From: an uncultured Clostridia bacterium
GTDB taxonomy: Bacteria; Bacillota; Clostridia; Acetivibrionales; CALMWN01
Direction: 5' to 3'
DNA length: 5,454 nt
NCBI GenBank assembly: GCA_937873555.1
Contig: CALMWN010000134.1
Span: 1-5,454 of the forward strand
A program made the position numbers and the translations under genes. Shown here piece after piece: positions 1-5,252 of the stretch (its first letter is position 1; the number at the start of each line of letters is the position of its first letter). Under the pieces are notes generated by a model, which searched no databases, was not told where the DNA came from, and saw nothing but the letters and a program-made list of their open reading frames with translations.

Positions 1-350
1 GTTCTCGGCGTTGCTCTGTTTATTTCATCCGCGAGAATGATATTGGCGAATATCGGCCCCTGTCTGAATACAAACTCACCCTGTTTCTGGTTGTAATAGT
101 TGATACCGGTTAAATCCGACGGGAGTAGATCAGGCGTAAATTGTATCCTCTTAAACTCGCAGTTTATTGACCTGGCAAGACACTTTGCGAGCATTGTCTT
201 TCCCACTCCCGGGACATCCTCCAGCAGTACATGACCTGAGCAGAAAAGTGCCGCAACAACCAGCTCTATCGTCTCATCCCTTCCTACAATTACTCTGGTT
301 ATATTTTTTTTTATTCTTTCTCCCAGCAGTTTAATCTGGTCCAGTTCCAT
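1..350 (-). CDS. MoxR-family AAA+ ATPase, N-terminal fragment (cut by window edge)
   Basis: Reading leftward from the ATG at 350-348 gives 116 codons without a stop, then the window ends, so the C-terminal part is missing. The fragment shows a MoxR-type P-loop: Walker A LLEDVPGVGKT at residues 42-52 and Walker B IILADEINRA at about 104-113. The start is supported by AAGGAGG (plus-strand 358-364) seven bases upstream. MoxR ATPases act as chaperone-like factors that mature or activate partners, often proteins with von Willebrand factor A domains. They are usually the first gene of a cluster with a DUF58 protein and a transglutaminase-like protein. Those genes would lie beyond the left edge, so the partner is inferred only. 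No clear -35/-10 pair was found upstream. The gene is separated from fprA on the same strand by a strong hairpin, so it is probably transcribed independently. Family assignment is firm; the specific role is unknown. Confidence 0.93.
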   Translation of the reverse strand, partial: MELDQIKLLGERIKKNITRVIVGRDETIELVVAALFCSGHVLLEDVPGVGKTMLAKCLARSINCEFKRIQFTPDLLPSDLTGINYYNQKQGEFVFRQGPIFANIILADEINRATPR

Positions 351-510
351 ATGTTTTCCTCCTTGTATCTTTATGCATCCTTCTGCCTGTATTAATGAAC
401 CCTATAACCGGAGCATGCCTTCAACCGTCCCCGTCAGTAGAACAGATATAACCAATGTTTACTTTGAATATTTTCCCTATTAATAATAATAGAGCATGCA
501 GGGAGCTAAT

Positions 511-567
511 CCAATATAAAAAAGCAATAAATTATAAAGGTATAATTTATTGCTTTTTTTATATTGG
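511..567 (-). terminator. Long hairpin, rho-independent terminator behind fprA (probably bidirectional)
   Basis: Arms 511-536 and 541-567 pair almost perfectly around a four-base loop (AAGG on the plus strand), with a single unpaired T because six A's face seven T's. The GC-containing core GCAATAAATTATA is flanked by an A-run on one side and a T-run on the other, so either strand shows a hairpin followed by U's. It begins 22 bases past the fprA stop codon, which fits termination of fprA before the moxR-like gene. Nothing is convergent with fprA here, so activity in the plus direction may have no use. Confidence 0.88.
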
Positions 568-588
568 TGTACCTGGCAGATATATTGT

Positions 589-1770
589 TTATTTCAAGCT
601 TTCAGCAAAAGTTTCACCGAATTGGATGCATTTCTGAATTTCTTCAGGAGTAGGACGATACTTGAAAGCAACAGGTTCCTGCGGAACTGAAAGTCCAGCC
701 TCCTGAAGCTTCTGGCTTATTATCCTGGGTGCTTCCCCGCTCCATCCATAGCTTCCGAACGCAGCCCCAACCTTGTTTTTAAACCTCAACGCCTTTATTT
801 CATCCAGAAGTGAAGCAATTGCCCGCATTACCGTATTGTTAACAGTACAGCTTCCGACAATAACACCTTTAGCCTTGAAAATTTCAGTGAGAAGATCACT
901 TCTGTCGGTGATTGCACAATCGAACATTTTATACTTCACACCGCTTTTTTCAAGCCCTTCCCCAATTGCTTTCCCCATTTCTCTGGTGGAATCATACATG
1001 GTATCATATATGATCACCACACTACCTTCATTGTAATCCTGTGACCATTCGTAGTATTTTTCTAAAATCTGAAGGGGATTGTTCCTCCAGATAACTCCAT
1101 GGCTTGGTGCAATCATATCTATTGGAAGGTTCAGGGCCTTTATCTGTTCAATCTTCTTCTTTACCAGAGCACTGTAAGGCGTAAGTATGTTGGCATAATA
1201 TTTCATCGCTTCCTGGTAAAGCTCGCAGCTGTCAATCTCATCATTAAAAAGTGAGGCGGGAGAAAAATGCTGTCCGAAAGCATCATTCGACAATACAAGA
1301 TTTGCTCCTTTCACATAGGTCAACAGGCTGTCCGGCCAGTGCAGCATCTGCATCTCCACGAATACAAGCTCGTATTTCCCGGTCTTAACAGTATCCCCGG
1401 TCTTAACGACGTTAAATTTCCAATCCTTGTGGAAATGCTTCCTTATAATTTCCGCACCATTTTTTGTGCAGTATATCGGCGTCTCCGGTATCTTTGACAT
1501 CAAATATCCCAGACTTCCCCCATGATCGGGTTCATTATGGTTGATAACTATCATGTCAATATTCTTAAGCCCAACCTCTGCTTCAAGTCTTTCAACAAAT
1601 TCTTCCTTATATGGATCCCATACGGTATCAACCAATACTGTTTTCTCGTCCTTTATCAGGTAGGAGTTATAGGTCGTACCTCTGTGTGTAGACAGCTCAT
1701 GACCGTGAAAAGCCCTGATACCCCAATCTTTAATGCCTGTCCAAAAAATGTTGTCCTTTATCTGAATCAT
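589..1770 (-). CDS. fprA: Flavodiiron protein (class A), oxygen/NO reductase
   Basis: The 393-residue protein has the two-domain layout of class A flavodiiron proteins. The N-terminal metallo-beta-lactamase-like domain (about 1-245) carries the diiron ligands H78, E80 and D82 (in NHNEPDHGG, with H83 following), H144 (in MLHWPD), D163 (in LSNDAFG) and H224 (in APSHG). The C-terminal flavodoxin-like domain (about 250-390) has the FMN phosphate loop near 256-263 (DTMYDSTR) and a second FMN loop GSYGWSGEA at 339-347. Length is normal, and there is no fused rubredoxin or flavin reductase domain. The family reduces O2 to water and/or NO to N2O in the cytoplasm, usually with electrons from rubredoxin or coenzyme F420. 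In clostridia rubredoxin is the likely donor, but no rubredoxin gene is in the window. The start is supported by AAAGGAG (1778-1784) seven bases upstream. The gene appears monocistronic, between its own promoter and a strong terminator. Whether O2 or NO is the main substrate cannot be read from the sequence. Confidence 0.96.
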   Translation of the reverse strand: MIQIKDNIFWTGIKDWGIRAFHGHELSTHRGTTYNSYLIKDEKTVLVDTVWDPYKEEFVERLEAEVGLKNIDMIVINHNEPDHGGSLGYLMSKIPETPIYCTKNGAEIIRKHFHKDWKFNVVKTGDTVKTGKYELVFVEMQMLHWPDSLLTYVKGANLVLSNDAFGQHFSPASLFNDEIDSCELYQEAMKYYANILTPYSALVKKKIEQIKALNLPIDMIAPSHGVIWRNNPLQILEKYYEWSQDYNEGSVVIIYDTMYDSTREMGKAIGEGLEKSGVKYKMFDCAITDRSDLLTEIFKAKGVIVGSCTVNNTVMRAIASLLDEIKALRFKNKVGAAFGSYGWSGEAPRIISQKLQEAGLSVPQEPVAFKYRPTPEEIQKCIQFGETFAESLK

Positions 1771-1805
1771 AATAATACTCCTTTCAGTCGCTAAAATCTT
1801 TATAT

Positions 1806-1834
1806 ATTATATATCCTAATAAAAATATTTTAAA
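1806..1834 (-). promoter_or_regulatory. Candidate sigma-A promoter of fprA
   Basis: On the minus strand TTTAAA (1834-1829, four of six bases of the -35 consensus) is followed after exactly 17 bases by a perfect TATAAT (1811-1806). Transcription would start near 1799, leaving a leader of about 30 bases that includes the AAAGGAG site. The region is very AT-rich, so chance matches are likely, but spacing, perfect -10 and distance to the gene agree. I saw no convincing PerR-type operator next to it. Confidence 0.55.
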
Positions 1835-1889
1835 CCCGTTTTTATTTTTTGAATGCTATATCATAAGTATTTCACAAATGGTTAATGTA

Positions 1890-1899
1890 TCGGTACCGA
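1890..1899. promoter_or_regulatory. 10-base perfect palindrome in the divergent fprA/methyltransferase spacer
   Basis: TCGGTACCGA reads the same on both strands. It stands out as a GC-containing block in otherwise AT-rich DNA, about 55 bases upstream of the fprA -35 and about 65 bases upstream of the methyltransferase -35. It could be a regulator site serving both directions, but one short palindrome is weak evidence. No regulator is identified. Confidence 0.25.
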
Positions 1900-1962
1900 A
1901 CAAATTTTATTGACGCAAAATTTCCATAAATTAATGATGTAACAAAGTAGTACTTATAGGTG

Positions 1963-1991
1963 TTGAGATTATTTACAAATTAGTCTATAAT
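1963..1991 (+). promoter_or_regulatory. Sigma-A promoter of the methyltransferase gene, with direct repeats over the -10
   Basis: TTGAGA (1963-1968) and a perfect TATAAT (1986-1991) are separated by 17 bases, a near-consensus vegetative promoter. Transcription would begin near 1998, giving a leader of about 110 bases before the start codon at 2110. The -10 lies between two copies of TTAGTCT (1980-1986 and 1991-1997) spaced 11 bases apart, about one helical turn. Confidence 0.7.
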
Positions 1992-2000
1992 TAGTCTCAT

Positions 2001-2032
2001 AAAATATGGATACTTGGAAAATTCCATATTTT
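2001..2032 (+). promoter_or_regulatory. Stem-loop at the 5' end of the methyltransferase leader
   Basis: AAAATATGGA (2001-2010) and TCCATATTTT (2023-2032) form a perfect 10-base-pair stem with a 12-base loop, just after the predicted transcription start. The stem is AT-rich and its 3' side runs into U's, so it could be a weak terminator, an mRNA-stabilising 5' hairpin or an operator. The rest of the leader, up to the ribosome binding site at 2098-2102, shows no riboswitch class that I recognise. Confidence 0.4.
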
Positions 2033-2109
2033 TGTACTGTATTACGAATATTTCCTAAAAAACGATTAAGGTTTATTTGTAATTATGATAGATTTATGGA
2101 GGTTTTCAA

Positions 2110-2910
2110 ATGATAATCATAGGTGAGAAAATCAACAGTACCTTAAAGTCAATACGTCCTGCTATGGAGACCTACGACGTTGCAGCGATACAGGATCTGG
2201 CCAAAAAACAGTATGAGGCCGGTGCGACATATATAGATGTCAATGCAGGAATGTTTTACGAGGATGAGCCCCAAAGGCTGGAATGGCTTGTAAAAACAAT
2301 ACAGGAAGTGATTGATGCCCCGTTCTCCATCGATTCTCCCAGCGCATCAGCTATTGAAAAGGCTTTAAAGGTAAACAGGAATGGCAAACCTATCATAAAT
2401 TCCATTACCGATGAAAAAGAACGCTATAATTCAATATTACCGCTTATAACACAGTATAAAACCGGAATAATAGCATTATGTATGGATGATACGGGAATGC
2501 CCGAGACAGTGGATGACAGGGTGACAATCGCAGAGCGACTAGTGGAGAAACTCAGCAAAGAGGGAGTCTCACTGCCGGATATTTATATCGATCCAATGGT
2601 CAGGCCGGTTGGAACAGGCTCGCATTATGGAGTTGTAGCAATAGAAACAATCCGCAGGGTAAAAAGCGAGTTCCCGGATGTGCACATTGCATGCGGCCTT
2701 AGCAATATCTCTTTTGGGATACCCGCAAGAAAACTCATGAACCAGTCCTTCCTTATAGCAGCGATGACTGCCGGCATGGATGGAGCAATACTTGACCCCC
2801 TGGACAGGAAGCTGATGTCCTTCCTGTATGCAGGTGAAGCTTTGCTTGGAATAGATGATTTCTGTATGAATTACATTATGAAATTCAGAGAAGGCTTACT
2901 GGAAACATAA
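2110..2910 (+). CDS. Methyltetrahydrofolate:corrinoid methyltransferase-like protein (AcsE/MetH pterin-binding family)
   Basis: The 266-residue protein is a stand-alone pterin-binding TIM barrel of the type found in AcsE (MeTr), MtgA-like enzymes and the folate domain of MetH. Visible family features are the N-terminal IIGEKIN (3-9), D75 in SIDSPS, N97 in INSIT, D161 in YIDPM, and N199 in CGLSNISFG. These match the positions of the folate-binding residues known for the acetogen enzyme (D75, N96, D160, N199). The reaction expected is methyl transfer between methyl-tetrahydrofolate and the cobalt of a corrinoid protein, in either direction. The sequence does not decide between acetyl-CoA synthesis, methionine synthesis and methylamine/betaine or O-methyl catabolism. 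No corrinoid protein, CODH/ACS subunit, activase or MttB-like gene lies beside it, so the partner is encoded elsewhere. Annotation pipelines often call such proteins dihydropteroate synthase, but FolP motifs are absent. GGAGG (2098-2102) seven bases upstream supports the start. It has its own promoter and terminator. Confidence 0.88.
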   Translation: MIIIGEKINSTLKSIRPAMETYDVAAIQDLAKKQYEAGATYIDVNAGMFYEDEPQRLEWLVKTIQEVIDAPFSIDSPSASAIEKALKVNRNGKPIINSITDEKERYNSILPLITQYKTGIIALCMDDTGMPETVDDRVTIAERLVEKLSKEGVSLPDIYIDPMVRPVGTGSHYGVVAIETIRRVKSEFPDVHIACGLSNISFGIPARKLMNQSFLIAAMTAGMDGAILDPLDRKLMSFLYAGEALLGIDDFCMNYIMKFREGLLET

Positions 2911-2914
2911 CTTC

Positions 2915-2949
2915 AAAGGGAGCGGATATCATTGATATCCACTCCCTTT
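2915..2949. terminator. Hairpin terminator between convergent methyltransferase gene and tyrS
   Basis: AAAGGGAG (2915-2922) pairs with CTCCCTTT (2942-2949), and GGATATC (2924-2930) pairs with GATATCC (2934-2940), across one C/A mismatch and a three-base loop. It starts five bases after the methyltransferase stop and lies 32 bases past the tyrS stop on the other strand. The U-runs are short in both directions (four and three), so it probably serves both genes with modest strength. Confidence 0.75.
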
Positions 2950-2981
2950 TGTGCTTAACACACAATTTCCGATGTGCATTG

Positions 2982-4208
2982 TTACTTAAGCACTATCTTG
3001 TGATAAACCTTCTTCCCTTTTTTCACAATAAGCTCATTATCCTTGAAATCCCCTTTAGTTATAACGTGTTCAAAGCTTTCAACACGGTTATCATTGATTG
3101 AAACACCTCCCTGGCTTATAAGACGCCTGCCCTCTCCCCTGGAAGGTATCAAGCCGGCTTTTTGCAGCAGATCAAGAATATTTATGCCCTCTCCGAGATC
3201 CTCGGAGGAAATACTGCTGCCTGGCATGTCTGCCGTGTCTCCGCCCTTTCCAAAAAGAGCTTCGGCAGCCTGCTGAGCCTTATACGCCTCATCTTCGCCA
3301 TGTATGAGCTTTGTTACTTCCAGAGCAAGCAATTTTTTAGCTTCGTTTATATCCTGGTCCTTTAACAGGGATAATCTGTTTATTTCCTCCATGGGAACGA
3401 AGGTAAGAAGCTTAAGGCATTTTATAACATCTGTATCGTGGACGTTTCTCCAGTACTGATAGAAATCGTATGGTGAAGTTTTCCGCGGGTCCAGCCAAAC
3501 AGCTCCTTTTTCTGTTTTACCCATCTTCTTACCCTCACTTGTTGTCAACAACGTGAAGGTCATTCCATATGCCTCCTTGCCTTCAACTCTTCTTATCAAT
3601 TCAATTCCACCAAGTATGTTGGACCACTGGTCATCCCCTCCCAGCTGCATGGTGCAGCCTGTCATCTCGTAAAGCTTCAGGAAATCATAGCTCTGCATGA
3701 GCATGTAGTTGAACTCAATGAAAGAAAGGCCTCTTTCAAGCCGTGATTTGAAGCATTCTGAAGTAAGCATCCTGTTTACGGAAAAATGGACGCCTATTTC
3801 TCTTAAGAATTGCACATAATTAAGCTCCAAAAGCCAGTCGGCATTATCAATCATTAACGCCTTGCCTTCACTAAAATCAATGAGTTTTGACAACTGTGAC
3901 TTGAAACTGTCGGCATTATGTTTGATCTCTTCTCTGGTCAGCATTTTTCTCATATCGGTTTTGCCCGAAGGGTCGCCTACCATTGCCGTTCCGCCACCTA
4001 TTATTGCGATGGGCCTGTGACCTGCCCTCTGCATATGTGCCATAACCACCATCTGGAGAAAATGTCCAACATGCAGGCTGTCGGCAGTAGGGTCAAATCC
4101 GATATAGAATGTTACCTTTTCGTTCTCAAGGCATCTTTTTATTTCTTCCTCATGAGTGAGCTGTGCAATAAACCCTCTTTCCTTTAATGTTTCAAAGACA
4201 CTGGTCAT
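2982..4208 (-). CDS. tyrS: Tyrosyl-tRNA synthetase
   Basis: This class I synthetase attaches tyrosine to tRNA-Tyr in the cytoplasm and acts as a dimer. The 408 residues show the full bacterial TyrS layout. The tyrosine/ATP pocket begins YIGFDPTADSLHVGH (35-49), containing the HIGH-type motif HVGH at 46-49. YMLMQSYDF (168-176) supplies the tyrosine-binding Y, Q and D. GGDDQWSNI (190-198) follows. The KMSKS-type loop reads KMGKT at 228-232, and the C-terminal S4-like RNA-binding domain covers about 345-408 (the SRGEGRRLISQGGVSIN stretch). Length is close to that of the family (about 400-430). AAGGAGG (4216-4222) seven bases upstream fixes the start. A tRNA-Tyr T-box lies directly upstream, which independently supports the amino acid assignment. 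There is no sign of damage. Some clostridia and bacilli carry a second gene (tyrZ); this one is TyrS-like. Confidence 0.98.
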   Translation of the reverse strand: MTSVFETLKERGFIAQLTHEEEIKRCLENEKVTFYIGFDPTADSLHVGHFLQMVVMAHMQRAGHRPIAIIGGGTAMVGDPSGKTDMRKMLTREEIKHNADSFKSQLSKLIDFSEGKALMIDNADWLLELNYVQFLREIGVHFSVNRMLTSECFKSRLERGLSFIEFNYMLMQSYDFLKLYEMTGCTMQLGGDDQWSNILGGIELIRRVEGKEAYGMTFTLLTTSEGKKMGKTEKGAVWLDPRKTSPYDFYQYWRNVHDTDVIKCLKLLTFVPMEEINRLSLLKDQDINEAKKLLALEVTKLIHGEDEAYKAQQAAEALFGKGGDTADMPGSSISSEDLGEGINILDLLQKAGLIPSRGEGRRLISQGGVSINDNRVESFEHVITKGDFKDNELIVKKGKKVYHKIVLK

Positions 4209-4245
4209 TCAAATACCTCCTTGTATAATCGCCGTATAGATAAAA

Positions 4246-4270
4246 TTTGCTCGGCATCGAGCCTCGCAAA
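4246..4270 (-). promoter_or_regulatory. Extra hairpin between the T-box terminator and tyrS
   Basis: On the minus strand GCTCG (4262-4258) and CGAGC (4253-4249) pair around an ATGC loop. Alternatively, TTTGC (4270-4266) pairs with GCAAA (4250-4246), enclosing a GGC/GCC stem with tandem G-A mismatches. A UUUU run follows at 4246-4243. It sits downstream of the T-box terminator and about 20 bases before the tyrS ribosome binding site. It could be a weak second terminator, an RNase processing or stabilising structure, or chance. Confidence 0.4.
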
Positions 4271-4300
4271 CTTTTGTCTTCACATGTTGCAGACCTAATG

Positions 4301-4341
4301 AAAAAGCCTTCACGTCCTGGCTTATAAGGACGAGAAAGCTC
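4301..4341 (-). terminator. T-box leader terminator
   Basis: On the minus strand GAGCUUUC-U-CGUCCU (4341-4327) pairs with AGGACG-U-GAAGGCUU around an eight-base loop (UAUAAGCC), with one U-U mismatch and two G-U pairs. It is followed by U's. This structure is exclusive with the antiterminator, because both use CGAG/CUCG and UCCUU. Confidence 0.92.
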
Positions 4342-4354
4342 GTGGTACCACCTT
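4326..4354 (-). promoter_or_regulatory. T-box antiterminator
   Basis: AAGG (4354-4351) pairs with CCUU (4329-4326), and CGAG (4342-4339) pairs with CUCG (4334-4331), leaving the UGGUACCA bulge that receives the tRNA acceptor end. This is the conserved architecture of T-box antiterminators and overlaps the 5' half of the terminator. Confidence 0.92.
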
Positions 4355-4625
4355 AATTCATATACCGCATGTCCGGTATACCTCATTTGATAATTATCCC
4401 GGTAACGGCAGGCTTCCGTCGCTGCTTATTTCAAGGAGACACTTTATGGTATCAATGAAGTTTGTCTTCATGTCTCAGACCATATAAAGCCTTGTTTGTC
4501 CCTCGTTTCAGCGCGAGACTCCGGAGGGTAATTCGCTTCCCACGTCCTGAAGCCCTTTCACCAACCGGGCTCCTCTCTATATGTAACCATGGGTTGCTAC
4601 TTAACTCCATCATAGTTTTTTTAGT

Positions 4626-4655
4626 ATTTTACCACACAGCAACATGTTTATGCAA
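4626..4655 (-). promoter_or_regulatory. Extended -10 promoter of the tyrS T-box transcript
   Basis: On the minus strand TGGTAAAAT (4634-4626) gives an extended -10 (TGn followed by TAAAAT). The upstream TTGCAT (4655-4650) is a weak -35 at 18 bases. The expected start near 4619 lies just before Stem I of the T-box, which is where a T-box promoter should be. Confidence 0.65.
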
Positions 4656-4657
4656 GC

Positions 4658-4677
4658 TTGATAAATTAATTAATCAA
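4658..4677. promoter_or_regulatory. 20-base imperfect palindrome, possible operator
   Basis: TTGAT (4658-4662) and ATCAA (4673-4677) are inverted arms around ten A/T bases. The two 10-base halves are reverse complements except at one position. The element sits between the tyrS T-box -35 and the hemerythrin gene, and overlaps the -35 and spacer of the candidate hemerythrin promoter. Its arms resemble those of an FNR/CRP-type site, but the spacing (10 instead of 4) does not fit FNR. No regulator can be named. Confidence 0.35.
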
Positions 4678-4685
4678 TTTATGTT
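4658..4685 (+). promoter_or_regulatory. Candidate promoter of the hemerythrin gene
   Basis: TTGATA (4658-4663, five of six consensus bases) and TATGTT (4680-4685, four of six) are 16 bases apart. A start near 4692 would give a leader of about 80 bases. The AT-rich setting makes this a tentative call. Confidence 0.4.
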
Positions 4686-4773
4686 TAGAGAATTCTTCCC
4701 CGTGGTACATATTAAAAATTGTAACTCAAAAATGTACCTGAATTTTCAAAATAATTTATCGGAGGTATCTTAA

Positions 4774-5190
4774 ATGTCATTTAAATGGATTGATAAATAC
4801 AGCTGTAACATAACGGAAATTGACAAGCAACATAAAAAATTATTTGAAATAGGTGACCGCTTGTACGCTCTTGCTTCTCTAAACGACGCATATGACCATT
4901 ATGACGAAATCATGGATATTTTTAACGAGCTCAAAGAATACACCATTTATCATTTCGATTATGAAGAAAAGTTAATGGAGAAATACGGCTATCAGAATAT
5001 TGATTCCCATAAAATTGAGCATATGTTTCTGCTGAAAAAGGCGCAAAAGTATGAAAAGCAGGATATAGATGCTGATCAGCTCAAATCCACAAACGATCTT
5101 ATAGCTTTTGTTTCGGACTGGATAACTTCACATATATTGCAGACAGATATGCAGTACAAATCATTTTTCAATGAAAAAGGAATTTACTGA
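4774..5190 (+). CDS. Bacteriohemerythrin (single-domain hemerythrin-like O2-binding protein)
   Basis: The 138-residue protein is one complete hemerythrin domain, a four-helix bundle with a non-heme diiron site that binds O2 reversibly. All seven usual ligands are in place: H20 (DKQH), H60 and E64 (YHFDYEE), H79 and H83 (SHKIEH), H120 and D125 (SHILQTD). The N-terminus MSFKWIDKYSCNITEIDKQH is typical of bacterial members, and the length is usual. There is no signal peptide, membrane segment or fused sensor domain, so it is a soluble cytoplasmic protein. Proposed family roles include oxygen storage, scavenging or delivery, O2 sensing and protection of anaerobic enzymes. Which applies here cannot be told. 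GGAGG (4761-4765), eight bases upstream, supports the start. The gene stands alone, divergent from the tyrS T-box leader and followed immediately by a strong terminator. Together with fprA it is the second diiron protein in the window, on the opposite strand and in a separate unit. Confidence 0.96.
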   Translation: MSFKWIDKYSCNITEIDKQHKKLFEIGDRLYALASLNDAYDHYDEIMDIFNELKEYTIYHFDYEEKLMEKYGYQNIDSHKIEHMFLLKKAQKYEKQDIDADQLKSTNDLIAFVSDWITSHILQTDMQYKSFFNEKGIY

Positions 5191-5230
5191 CAGGTTTCCA
5201 TTTAAAAAATGGAAACCTGCTGTTTTTTTT
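5191..5230 (+). terminator. Rho-independent terminator of the hemerythrin gene
   Basis: CAGGTTTCCATTT (5191-5203) and its exact complement AAATGGAAACCTG (5207-5219) form a 13-base-pair stem with a three-base loop. CTG and eight T's (5223-5230) follow. The stem begins at the base after the TGA stop codon. On the opposite strand the hairpin is not followed by a U-run, so it acts mainly in the plus direction. Confidence 0.93.
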
Positions 5231-5252
5231 GCAATATCGCACATAAATACAT

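Larger units (their letters stand above)
4301..4620 (-). ncRNA. T-box riboswitch (tRNA-Tyr responsive) in the tyrS leader
   Basis: This is a cis-acting leader that binds tRNA-Tyr: uncharged tRNA stabilises an antiterminator and lets tyrS be transcribed. Read on the minus strand, Stem I has the AGUA S-turn strand (4601-4598), a helix CCCAUG/CGUGGG (4593-4588 with 4544-4539), and a distal stem GAGCCC/GGGCUU (4572-4567 with 4555-4550) capped by a GGUUGGUGAAA loop. The opposing GAA (4534-4532) is followed by U and the specifier UAC (4530-4528), a tyrosine codon. A long Stem II region follows (CUUUAUAUGGU pairing near ACCAUAAAG, about 4490-4442), then a perfect Stem III, UAUACCG/CGGUAUA (4380-4361). 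The T-box sequence AAGGUGGUACCACG is at 4354-4341. Its UGGU matches the ACCA end expected of tRNA-Tyr with discriminator A. Outer boundaries are estimated from the promoter and terminator. Confidence 0.96.

Noticed and set aside
455..637. Open frame of 60 codons on the plus strand
   Set aside because: It passes through the fprA terminator hairpin and into the 3' end of fprA, with no ribosome binding site and no recognisable protein features.
1785..2109. Riboswitch (cobalamin, SAM or THF) ahead of the methyltransferase gene
   Set aside because: The leader is too short and AT-rich for a cobalamin riboswitch, and I could not find the conserved core motifs of these classes. Only a simple stem-loop is visible.
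4192..4386. Open frame of 64 codons on the minus strand covering the end of the T-box and the start of tyrS
   Set aside because: It runs through the antiterminator/terminator structures, has no ribosome binding site, overlaps the tyrS start and resembles no protein family. The bases are explained by RNA structure.
4271..4475. Shared 10-mer TGAAGACAAA (minus strand) in the T-box Stem II region and again after the terminator
   Set aside because: Only ten bases match, and the surrounding sequence and pairing context differ, so a functional duplication is not supported.
4658..4677. FNR-type site reading of TTGAT...ATCAA
   Set aside because: FNR/CRP-like half sites are separated by four bases, here by ten, so this family is not supported even though the palindrome itself is kept as a possible operator.
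4462..4773. Open frame of 103 codons on the plus strand ending just before the hemerythrin start
   Set aside because: It is the antisense of T-box Stem I plus AT-rich spacer, has no ribosome binding site, and its composition changes abruptly midway. Its stop falling beside the hemerythrin ATG is coincidence.
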